Positions 56,601 through 64,000 of a stretch of 64,000 nucleotides of DNA are shown piece after piece. Origin of the DNA: Roridomyces roridus (lineage: Eukaryota > Basidiomycota > Agaricomycetes > Agaricales > Mycenaceae). Position 1 is the first letter of the stretch; every line of letters begins with the position of its first letter. The DNA is taken from positions 434,001 through 498,000 of the forward strand of contig JARKIF010000020.1 in the NCBI GenBank assembly GCA_029378245.1, written 5' to 3'. A program made the translations under genes and the position numbers. The notes under the pieces were generated by a model, which was not told the DNA's origin, ran no database searches, and saw nothing but the letters and a program-made list of their open reading frames with translations.

Positions 56601-59600
56601 GCCGAACGCGGCATGTCTGATGACTGGGCCGCTGATCTCCTCCTGGATGACAACCCGGCAGCTGCTGATTGGGCTATACTTGCCGGTCAGAATGATCCTT
56701 GGGCTGAAGAAGCCAGTGATATGGATTCTATGCCATCACTTGAGAGCGTTAGGCCATCCTCCCCAGAAGATGAACCGGATATTCCGTGGCAGGAAATCCC
56801 CCGGCTTGTGATCCCAGGCCATTCTGATGAAGCGTTTGAAAACCGGACACGGCTCTGGGCACATGTCAACGAGGAACATGACAGACAGCTGAGAAGCTGT
56901 GTCCCCCGCGCTCATCGTATTGGTGACATTCTCGGCAAATCAGCCGCCTCGCTGCTTGAGTTCTTGCAACCATATCCCGGAGATGAAATGATTTCTTGGA
57001 GCGATGAGCGGCGGGACGCCCGCCGGTTCCAATTGGATCGGCAAGGGGATGACTTTTACGTCGTTCTTGACAGCTTCCGTCCAGAAGCCGCCACCATATT
57101 GCCTCTCGAGTACTTGAGAGTAGCAAATTTTCAGATTGGATTGTGGTATGCACACCAGATTGCTCATCAGCTGGACATGGATGTACGGCTGTACTATTCT
57201 GAGCTACACAGCCTTGAGATAGCTGAATTGCTTGAGGCCGGTGTTGAGCAATATTTCCAGGAAATCCGAGCTTCTCTGCCGTCTCTCGGACGGATTTCTG
57301 TTGAGAAGATTCCACGGGACTTGGAGGACGAATGTCCGAACACCTACCTGGTGACTATCCCATGTGACGAACATGATCTCACAGTTGTCATCCTCGAGAC
57401 GGCGTTGATGAATCCACGACTAGATTTAGTCAATTGGGTTCTGCGGCACAAGCAACGGTGGCAGACTCAAATTGTGCATTCACGGGATTGGATGGATTCT
57501 GACGATGCGGATTATTTTGAAGGCTTATTTGATGGGGGGTTTGACAGCGTCGATGACGGCTGGACTTTGCTGTGTGCGGGAGTACAAGTGCCACCGGGTA
57601 GCATCCGAGGCATTTCACGCACGGCATCCATGCCACGCACACCCGAGCGTATTGTTGCCAGGCCACTCATCATAATTGTCCGGGTGAACGGACATCCAGT
57701 CCGCGCCCTCGTGGACTCCGGCTCCCTTGGTGATTTGATTTCCACAACAGTTGCAGATCAGTTGCACCTGCGGCGCGATCAATTGATTGCACCAATCACT
57801 CTTCAACTTGCCGTTCAAGGATCACGCTCGCAAATTAATCACACCGTCAAGGTCAACTGCCGGTATCAGGACATCAACGACGACCGGATCTTCTTCGTGG
57901 CCAATCTCAGCGGCTACGACATGATCCTGGGTACCTCGTGGTTGTATCAGCACAAGGTGAGCATTGGTCTTAATCCCGCTCGTGTATTGGTCGGCAGTTC
58001 TGATGCCTTGCCTTTAGAAGGTGTTGCCACCTCCCGAGTTCTTGCGGGTAGTGCCAGCTTGGACCACGGATCTCAATTGGTCCAACATGCCCGGGATGGA
58101 TTGATGAAATATGCCGAGCCAATATGTCGTACCGCATCTGATACTCCGTTACCGCCTTTTCGCGCAATCAATCATACTATTCCGCTCCTTGATGAGAATA
58201 AGATTTTACCTTGGCGTGCTTCGAGATGTCCGGAAGCACTTAGACCCCAGTGGGATGAGAAGCGGAAAGCTTACCTCAAGTCGGGCCGATGGAAAATTCA
58301 TAGCTCCGGCAACACGGCGCCGATGATGATAATCCCCAAGCCAAAATCAAACCCTCCGCGGATGCGAGTGGTTGTTGATCTGCGCGCGAGGAATTCCAAC
58401 ACTCAGAAGATGACTTCCCCTCTCCCCGACATGGAAGGAATCTTACGGCGCGTTGCTCGAGGCAAATTTCGATCTTTGATCGACGGACAGGATGCATATG
58501 AGCAGATACGCATCACTCCCGAGCATGTGGAACGTACTGCTATGAGTACACCGGATGGAACAATGGTCAGCTTAGTGCTACAGCAGGGGGATTGCAATGC
58601 CCCCGCTACCTACCAGTCATTGATGAACCATCTGTTCTCAGACTACCTCGGTGTCTTCATGGATGTCTACCTCGACGACATTGTGATTTATTCTGACACG
58701 CTCGAGGAGCATATCGGACATGTGAAAAAGGTCATTGATGTTCTACGGGAACAGAAATTCTATCTGAATTCAAAGAAGCTACAATTGCTTCTGCCCGAAC
58801 TGAAGGTTCTCGGACGTGTTGTGGACGATAACGGAATTCGGATGGACTCCAACAAAGTGGATTCCGTTTTGGCTTGGAAAGTTCCCACCAACCGAGACCT
58901 TCTGCGCGGGTTTCTCGGCTCAGTCGGATATTTGGCCGATGATTTGGCTCGAGTTAGAATACCGATGGGAATTTTACACGGCCTCACGGCTGATGCTGTC
59001 CCCTACCGGTGGACTCATACCCACCAGCGTGCATTTGAGGATATCAAACGCATCGTGGACAACGGGAGACACCATCACCGTAAACCCCTTGACTATGGCA
59101 AAAAGGCTGAGCCAATCTGGCTTGTCACCGATGGTTGTAGCTCAGGTGTAGCCGGCGTAGTTTGTCAAGGGACAGATTGGAAACAATCTAAAGTAGCCGC
59201 ATTCTTCTCTGCCAAGTTGAACCCCGCCCAGCAGAATTATCCCGTGCATGAAATTGAAATGCTCGCCGGTGTTGAATCCATGCTCCGGCATCGGGATATT
59301 TTACAAGGATGCCGGTTTACCTGGATCACTGATCACAAGGGGCTGATTCACCTTGTGAACCAGAAGAACTTGTCGGGGCGCCAAGCCCGGTGGGTTGAAA
59401 AGATATCGGGTTTTGATTTTGAAATCAAATATGTGCCAGGCACTGAGAACGTACTAGCAGATGCTCTATCGAGGATCTATTCCAATGAGGCTTCTGGTAC
59501 AGTGCGCGCTCGGTCGGAATACACATACCATGACGTGATTGACAATGAGAATATGGAGATTAATTCCATTTCAATCCCAGTGTTCGCAGGCCGCGAGGCA

Positions 59601-61397
59601 GCCGCTTTGACCAGTGATCGTGTCACACGAGCAATGGCGCGGGAAGCGCGGAAGACGGCTGCCGAAATGACTTCTGGAACGAAAATTACTCAACCAGAAA
59701 AGGTGTTTGGCTCCCCACGAGAGCCAAAGGAGGGCGGGAGTACCAACAAAAATTCCGAACAAGTTGCACCCCCAAAACCAAGCGCAGAATCCCTTCAAAA
59801 AGTTGCCACGCCTGTTGAACTGGATTCCGAGATCACGGATGAGCTTGAGAAGATGGATGAGTCGTTACTTCAAGTGGTGAATAGTGGCTGGAAGGGCCTT
59901 GACATTGGCAAGTTTCTGGTCAACAAGTACTCTGAAGATAAATTCTTCCAGGCCATACTGGACAACCCTAAGGCCTACCGCAACTTTGAAGTTGAGAGCG
60001 GATTAATCTATTTGATTGAAACCGGCAACCGAGTCCTATGTATCCCACGAATTGACTACCGTGGACAAAGTCTGCGGGAGATTATCATCTCCGAAGCGCA
60101 TTCAATTCTCGCTCATCTCGGTCCCAAGAAAACACTTGACTATCTCCGTGACCATGTCTGGTGGAAAGATATGGTCACCGATACCTACGACTTTTGTGGT
60201 GCCTGTATGACCTGCAAAAGAACCAAACCAAGTAACCAACGGCCATATGGTTTATTGAACTCATTGAACCCGCCGTTTCAACCATGGGAATCTATCGGTG
60301 TGGATTTTGTCGGACCCCTTCCTGAGTCGAAGAATCGGGATGCGACGTTCAACTCGATAGCCGTTGTAATCGATTTACTCACCGGTATGGTTCACCTGAT
60401 TCCAAGTCGGATCAAATATACGGCCCGGCAGATGGCCCAATTGATTTTTGAGCAAATCTACCGTCACCATGGTCTGCCTAAGTCCATTGTGAGTGACCGG
60501 GATGTTCTGTTTACCAGCACCTTCTGGCGCCGGCTCCATGAGTTAATTGGGGTGAAATTGAACATGTCGAGTGCATACCACCCTCAATCAGATGGAGGTA
60601 CAGAACGGGCGAACCGAACCGTCACTCAGATGCTTCGCCAGTGCATTGAAGCCAATCAGAAAGATTGGGTTGCTAAGTTGCCGATGGTGGAATTTGCAAT
60701 GAATTCCGCTCGTTCAGAGAGCACCGGGTTTTCTCCTTTCTTTCTGAACACCGGGCGGATGCCACGGTCTCTTATCTGGGATATTGACAGGAACCGTGAG
60801 TACCCCGGAATTGCAAACTTCGCACTTCAACGCCGACTAGCTATCATGGCGGCACATGATAGTATGCTCGCCGCCCGGGTAAAGCAAACACGAGATGCCA
60901 ATCGCAAGCGGCAACCCGCTCCCTTCGCCAAAGATGACCTGGTATACTTGTCTACGAAAAACATCAAGTTTGAGAAAGGGCTAGCGCGCAAGTTGATTCC
61001 CAAGTACATTGGGCCGTACCGTATTACACGAGACTTTGGGAATTCCTCATTTGAAATTGAACTTCCCGCCAACTTGAAACAGCGCGGCGTGCATAATGTA
61101 TTTCATGCCTCTCTGCTACGGGTACATGTTCCAAGTGATGATAGGAAATTCCCCGGCCGATTGGAGAATCAAATCGGAATGAGCCAGGAATACGAGACCA
61201 ATGAGTGGGCTGTTGATAAGATAGTGGATCATTATGGCCGCCGTTCCGAAGCAATCTTCAAAGTTCTTTGGAAATCCGGGGATACAAGTTGGATGCCTTA
61301 TGACCAAGCGCGACGTTTGAACGCTCTCACGGCCTATCTGTCACGACAAGACTTGTTTCACGCGTCCAACAGCGGTAAGATGCTGCGGATTGGGTAG
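53634..61397 (+). CDS. Ty3/gypsy chromodomain retrotransposon gag-pol polyprotein, intact
   Basis: One uninterrupted ORF of 2,587 codons. Gag: Pro/Ser-rich start, capsid-like helical region about 450-620, then a CCHC zinc knuckle at 734-747. Residues about 823-1316 hold an unusual segment with two related ~200-aa copies. Protease: V-D-S-G with catalytic Asp at 1361. Reverse transcriptase: Y-L-D-D at 1679-1682. RNase H about 1815-1950, ending in A-D-A-L-S-R. Integrase: zinc-binding H..H near 2156-2161 and C-x2-C at 2191-2194; catalytic D2224, D2288 and E2324, the last two exactly 35 residues apart. A chromodomain at about 2524-2575 closes the protein, as in chromoviruses. Gag and pol are fused without frameshift, so processing by the protease is inferred. 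All catalytic residues looked for are present and there is no stop, so the copy appears young. A long minus-strand ORF at 53802-54743 is its shadow. Confidence 0.95.
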   Translation: MSTPNPNPSPTRLGRQTRSGTQAGHFAAPPDVFSARPRSASLPPRYEAAESEDLVLLDRSGTIPAPYRAAGIGEHAPEHESGGVNVDVDRSVPIVPPVVEDVPAGAAAPEEPDRPWTPVTSENARTHRVMSSASNRPRDNDNMFSVRSSSPLTIEKAQNEQSREHYLTQVNRFQALAARARPAAEIAQGGASAPDMTAESIRPENPMGRSLMEHTVSTPATPEPVAGPSQHRDTGKGVDPREWGNLGFAQNLNEQDLQAQRDALNNYEEINRVVKDENHSMLPPPAFLNNPVTPAVVSAAVPATSSVAVEQAPAADQSQPAKNKDARIAELEEIVRQLSVQRETPAPENQARAAVDGHIANLVRRGNTRHVTVAPAEPARTTPGRIAAGSTLDRAIRASVAPPDASPPDPSDSSDSSSDGNRSDHEGDMSDAARRTAAASRHRRMSSHNSSGRKPKMLLKPIPPTKYDGEMNATVFQKFVREASAYIKMGRVPLEDQVFYVSYFLKDKAADFYNQVVVPDEENYNLEKFFVGLFNFIFPPDFRNTQRRKLNRCFQNDRSVAAHVAEFAQIYSTIGLKHDQEKVVKLFNSLRGDIQQEMYRQNLDPETSSWDAVVHGAEHAEVLLKIDRSKGSSASNKPTGSGQQTRGNNGNGNSSRGSNTTARGVSNGHGRNRGRGRDRVNGGRAVNNQRPDVMRSSAVAVQNPGRESHKNSNGSGEKTMTPQKRNELLAKGACFICEEPGHMARDCPKSNMVVSKKKGKPPGMSANAVSVASTSAVTQYETADVLESFLGSVALGDDEAEGETYSEFLNSFNDSLLETRATHADRHQPVGDLFARNLMCALHFCQPYPGEDPVPEESLFEERFMVIRLSPEQHYVSDLHHNTQTLIDSALLEDVEFQPGLWYARQRLEAMGLDPEDVNLEERYLLGLGDALLDGASTILDMAFGGFQRRPVREQDNVLVISDTIWGIETVLPKALLRDERFDLVAWYLAERGMSDDWAADLLLDDNPAAADWAILAGQNDPWAEEASDMDSMPSLESVRPSSPEDEPDIPWQEIPRLVIPGHSDEAFENRTRLWAHVNEEHDRQLRSCVPRAHRIGDILGKSAASLLEFLQPYPGDEMISWSDERRDARRFQLDRQGDDFYVVLDSFRPEAATILPLEYLRVANFQIGLWYAHQIAHQLDMDVRLYYSELHSLEIAELLEAGVEQYFQEIRASLPSLGRISVEKIPRDLEDECPNTYLVTIPCDEHDLTVVILETALMNPRLDLVNWVLRHKQRWQTQIVHSRDWMDSDDADYFEGLFDGGFDSVDDGWTLLCAGVQVPPGSIRGISRTASMPRTPERIVARPLIIIVRVNGHPVRALVDSGSLGDLISTTVADQLHLRRDQLIAPITLQLAVQGSRSQINHTVKVNCRYQDINDDRIFFVANLSGYDMILGTSWLYQHKVSIGLNPARVLVGSSDALPLEGVATSRVLAGSASLDHGSQLVQHARDGLMKYAEPICRTASDTPLPPFRAINHTIPLLDENKILPWRASRCPEALRPQWDEKRKAYLKSGRWKIHSSGNTAPMMIIPKPKSNPPRMRVVVDLRARNSNTQKMTSPLPDMEGILRRVARGKFRSLIDGQDAYEQIRITPEHVERTAMSTPDGTMVSLVLQQGDCNAPATYQSLMNHLFSDYLGVFMDVYLDDIVIYSDTLEEHIGHVKKVIDVLREQKFYLNSKKLQLLLPELKVLGRVVDDNGIRMDSNKVDSVLAWKVPTNRDLLRGFLGSVGYLADDLARVRIPMGILHGLTADAVPYRWTHTHQRAFEDIKRIVDNGRHHHRKPLDYGKKAEPIWLVTDGCSSGVAGVVCQGTDWKQSKVAAFFSAKLNPAQQNYPVHEIEMLAGVESMLRHRDILQGCRFTWITDHKGLIHLVNQKNLSGRQARWVEKISGFDFEIKYVPGTENVLADALSRIYSNEASGTVRARSEYTYHDVIDNENMEINSISIPVFAGREAAALTSDRVTRAMAREARKTAAEMTSGTKITQPEKVFGSPREPKEGGSTNKNSEQVAPPKPSAESLQKVATPVELDSEITDELEKMDESLLQVVNSGWKGLDIGKFLVNKYSEDKFFQAILDNPKAYRNFEVESGLIYLIETGNRVLCIPRIDYRGQSLREIIISEAHSILAHLGPKKTLDYLRDHVWWKDMVTDTYDFCGACMTCKRTKPSNQRPYGLLNSLNPPFQPWESIGVDFVGPLPESKNRDATFNSIAVVIDLLTGMVHLIPSRIKYTARQMAQLIFEQIYRHHGLPKSIVSDRDVLFTSTFWRRLHELIGVKLNMSSAYHPQSDGGTERANRTVTQMLRQCIEANQKDWVAKLPMVEFAMNSARSESTGFSPFFLNTGRMPRSLIWDIDRNREYPGIANFALQRRLAIMAAHDSMLAARVKQTRDANRKRQPAPFAKDDLVYLSTKNIKFEKGLARKLIPKYIGPYRITRDFGNSSFEIELPANLKQRGVHNVFHASLLRVHVPSDDRKFPGRLENQIGMSQEYETNEWAVDKIVDHYGRRSEAIFKVLWKSGDTSWMPYDQARRLNALTAYLSRQDLFHASNSGKMLRIG

Positions 61398-61997
61398 TGC
61401 GCTACTAAAGCTCGTAAAATGAACTGAATAAAAGTCTAGGAGAGGGTACAGAATACGACGACTAGCTACTGCTTTTATACTATGAGGAATAGATCTACGA
61501 TGCTACACTAATTGTCCTGGCTTCCGACATGCACTATTGTCCTGCACCGTTGTCGTCTCCTATTGTCATGTCTACACCGTGTTCATCATAGAAGCCTGTC
61601 ATGATCTGACAGTTCACTGATCGAAAACTCCTTCCCTCATCCACGCTGTCGTTCATAAATATGAAACTGTCCCACGGCTTTAAATAATGTCTTCCTCGGC
61701 TTCTTCCTCAATCCGATCGAGACGGGGTTCCCAGGACTTTAGCGCTGTACGGCGCCAATGCTTATCTGGTTTGTTTGGCGTTGTCACGTGCGCAAATAGA
61801 TCAGCGCGTGACACTATCTGGATGTACAAGGTGTCAATGAGATTTCTACTCTTGGCTATGGGAAAGGCACACCACCCAAACAGGATGAATCTTTGTTGTC
61901 AGCAAGCCTACACTGCGATGAGGTATTTAAAGAGACAGCTGTGGTCGAATTCGATGCGTCGTTTGCTCCCATCAGACTACCGCTGCTTTCATTTACC
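61398..61997. other. 3' flank of the gypsy ORF and promoter of the next gene
   Basis: A purine-rich stretch GTCTAGGAGAGGGTA (about 61433-61447) could be the polypurine tract. ATTGTCCTG occurs twice (61510, 61547). No copy of the 5' leader was recognised. TTTAAATA at about 61679-61686 may serve the gene at 61998. Confidence 0.35.
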
Positions 61998-62390
61998 ATG
62001 GCCTTCAACGGTTCCTCCCTTGCCCGCTTCAATGCGCCGTCCCTCGTCCGCGACAACGAGTTTTTCTTCAGCGGTGACTTCAACCTCGACGACATCCCTC
62101 GCATGTATCATAAATACAACTCGACCCAGCCGACCGTCATCCGTGTCGCGCCTGGTTGGTTCATCCTCCGCTTTCCCGGCTATATCGGCCTCGTGAGCGC
62201 ATGGCAGGTATGGTGTAATCCCGCCAATACTTCAGTTTCATCGAGACTGACACCGTCTTACCAGTTTAAAGTCTGGGTTCTGCACAACCGGCGTCTCCAT
62301 ATTGCGATTGAGAACGCCGTTGTTGTCTTCGAGAACCCTGCCGGCTATGTCGACTTTGCCAACTTATTCAATTTGTTCGGCAACCGCTGA
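61998..62390 (+). CDS. Small protein of unknown function
   Basis: Two exons, 61998-62207 and 62265-62390, with a 57-nt intron (GTATGG..CCAG), 336 nt, 111 aa. The start lies in ACCATGG. The text is balanced and codon use is C/G-ending: F-F-F-S-G-D-F-N-L-D-D-I-P, P-G-W-F-I-L-R-F-P-G-Y, then after the intron F-K-V-W-V-L-H-N-R-R-L-H-I and G-Y-V-D-F-A-N-L-F-N. No signal peptide, no membrane segment, no recognised domain. The reading frame is open upstream, but the added residues look unlike coding sequence. Its position beside the retrotransposon is probably chance. Confidence 0.55.
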   Translation: MAFNGSSLARFNAPSLVRDNEFFFSGDFNLDDIPRMYHKYNSTQPTVIRVAPGWFILRFPGYIGLVSAWQVWCNPANTSVSSRLTPSYQFKVWVLHNRRLHIAIENAVVVFENPAGYVDFANLFNLFGNR

Positions 62391-63796
62391 TACGCCTGCA
62401 AAATGAACACGCTAGGAATACGTGAAATTTCGCGATTTCTCTTATAACCAACAGTGGTATCATCTCACGAGAGCGCTAGTGCTGAGCCCAGAGGCAGCTA
62501 GTAGGATTACGATGCATGGTGTACTGTACGGGTCGAAGGGGAACCTAAGATGACCGACGGACCCACTCCGAAACACGTAGGAGTTCGTGCTAGTCCTCTT
62601 ACCAATGGGAATATCATATAACCAAGTCGTTGAGCTCTGGTTCAATCCGATGGTTACAAGGGAATTAGCAGCAATTGGGAATAAGCGGATGGTTGAGTCA
62701 TCGATCACGATCGAGGCCTCAGTTGGAGTCATTACCAACCGGAACGATGGCGCCGGAAGACCGTGTGCCTGGTCCGTGATATCGGAACACGGGAGCACTC
62801 TGGAATCACTACTTGCGAGCTTCGGAATAGTGTCTTTAATGACGGGATACCCAAGATATGGGTATCGAATTAAAGCTACGGACCAGTACTATCCGGTCCT
62901 GGAACGATAGCGCAGAAGACGGAAGATGGGAATAATGGAACTCGACTTCCGACCCTTGGCATCAGCCTTACCAACCTGAAACATGATGGATCGACGGCTG
63001 ACTGAGCTTGGGATGGTGCGAGGATGGCGCCATCCAACCTGTAGACCAATGAAATAGCAAGGATACCCTAATTGCGTTGCGAGGATCGCATTCCTGTATT
63101 ATTTATTAGATTGCCGGACTTGTATATAACTAGGTAGAGTGTTCCCTTGGAGGCCGAACAATCACCCCCGTCTGTTGTACGCATTAGCGTCTCTAAAGGG
63201 TTGTGCTTGGGCTTTCGAGGTGCACTGTGTTGGATAGTGGCTTCTTAAAGTTTGTACTAGTTGGAATCATATTATTTTGAATCAGAATCGTCGTCATCGT
63301 TGAAACCAAATCGTCGTACTCGCCTCAATCAAGAATCTATTAAGCAATCAGTCAAGTCAAGTCGTTGGAACATCGTCGTATTTGGCTAGGGAATCTCAGT
63401 ACCAGTCGGGAAGAAGAGTAGAATCGAGTTGTGAAGTTTCGGAATAAGGAATACGATCGGTGTTTGACCACCAACCCACCTACTACATCAATCTTATCAA
63501 CTACAGCTGAGAAGCTATACAATCTACCAAAAGGGTTGCTTGTTCCAGTCTCGACTGAACCTAAAACCCGTCCCTTGGAAATACCACTTTCCTTCGGAAT
63601 AAACTTATTACTTTCTCCCTCCACAACCTACTACCTGTATAAGGACCTGTATTGGGACTTTTACTCGTCTGAACACTCGATTGAATACACTCGCTACGAG
63701 CTCGTGTCTGTGTTGGTTATCTAAATAAGCTACTTGCTTATTCCTGTGTACCACCGTATACGATACAGTGGTGTTGGGTTTCTCCCTTGGGTTTAG
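62391..63796. other. Gene-free stretch, possibly decayed LTR sequence
   Basis: TATATAAC at about 63124-63131, followed by GTAGAGTGTTCCC, resembles an LTR promoter, but no TG..CA ends or partner copy were found. ORFs of about 100 codons (62587-62910, 63431-63724) have no domain and a base composition unlike the genes. Confidence 0.35.
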
Positions 63797-64000
63797 AGCA
63801 CATTCGTCACTGCTTTGGCTGGGCCATTTGGACCCCCGAGGGCATCATTTATCCCGCCGAGCACCTCGACATCGCCGACTACGCCGACTTTCTGGTCGGC
63901 AACGACGACATTGATCAAGGTCGCGGAGTTATTCGCCCCGGGCATGTGCAGGTGGAGGAGCAGTTCTTCGAGTTGTTGATGGATAGCTGGAAACATCGGG
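63797..64000 (+). CDS. Partial exon of an unknown gene running off the window
   Basis: Open plus-strand frame from a possible splice acceptor (GGTTTAG, ending 63796) to the window end. Codon use is strongly C/G-ending, like the real genes here. The text (C-F-G-W-A-I-W-T-P-E-G-I-I-Y-P; E-E-Q-F-F-E-L-L-M-D-S-W) is protein-like. The minus strand is open as well but with poorer codon use. Upstream exons were not found. No family recognised. Confidence 0.4.

Overview
The window reads as nuclear DNA of a filamentous basidiomycete, most likely a mushroom-forming agaricomycete. Genes are split by many 45-60 nt introns with GT..AG borders. The gene families are typical of that group: F-box proteins with an N-terminal coiled coil, MYND-finger paralogs, a chloroperoxidase-type heme-thiolate peroxidase, a lipopeptide mating pheromone precursor, small secreted Cys-containing peptides and a chromodomain Ty3/gypsy retrotransposon. 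No rRNA, no CRISPR array and no canonical tRNA gene was recognised. Exon coordinates were worked out by hand; the multi-exon models given here close to a multiple of three, except where a frameshift is stated.

Layout: 0.2-0.6 kb is a hAT-like MITE; 1-2.5 kb holds an LTR-like relic and decayed tRNA-like motifs. 2.8-3.9 kb is a two-finger C2H2 protein (-). 5.2-7.2 kb is a dense cluster of nine tRNA-like, Pol III-type units, all on the minus strand. 7.3-8.1 kb is a heme-thiolate peroxidase (-), followed by more tRNA-like units (9.7-10.3 kb). 10.8-12.5 kb F-box (+); 13.0-15.2 kb a ten-exon polyamine-oxidase-like flavoenzyme (-); 16.1-17.6 kb F-box (+); 18.1-18.6 kb a small unknown protein (-); 19.3-19.5 kb a pheromone precursor with two pheromone units (-); 20.9-22.3 kb a frameshifted F-box-like gene (-). 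22.9-26.2 kb is repeat-rich (second hAT-like MITE, a perfect 153-bp duplication, a 340-bp array). 26.2-27.1 kb is a single-pass membrane protein (-) and 27.9-29.4 kb a complete G-alpha subunit (-). 29.4-38.1 kb is almost gene-free and carries a 4,124-bp element bounded by ~235-bp terminal inverted repeats.

38.6-53 kb is gene-dense: three small secreted peptides (38.7, 41.5, 47.8 kb), two paralogous MYND proteins (39.5-41.0 and 48.3-49.9 kb), an unknown membrane protein (43.9-44.9 kb), an agaricomycete kinase-like protein (45.1-47.2 kb), a small membrane protein (50.2-50.7 kb) and an O-fucosyltransferase-like gene with two apparent frameshifts (51.3-52.8 kb). 53.6-61.4 kb is one uninterrupted 2,587-codon gypsy gag-pol ORF, followed by a small unknown gene (62.0-62.4 kb) and the start of another at the edge.

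Most genes look unrelated to each other. The pheromone precursor and the G-alpha subunit belong to one signalling pathway in known fungi, but no pheromone receptor is visible here, so a mating-type locus is not claimed. The most noteworthy signals are the tandem-unit pheromone precursor, the duplicated unknown domain between gag and protease in the retrotransposon, the tRNA-like Pol III clusters, and a 3-nt exon in the amine oxidase gene.
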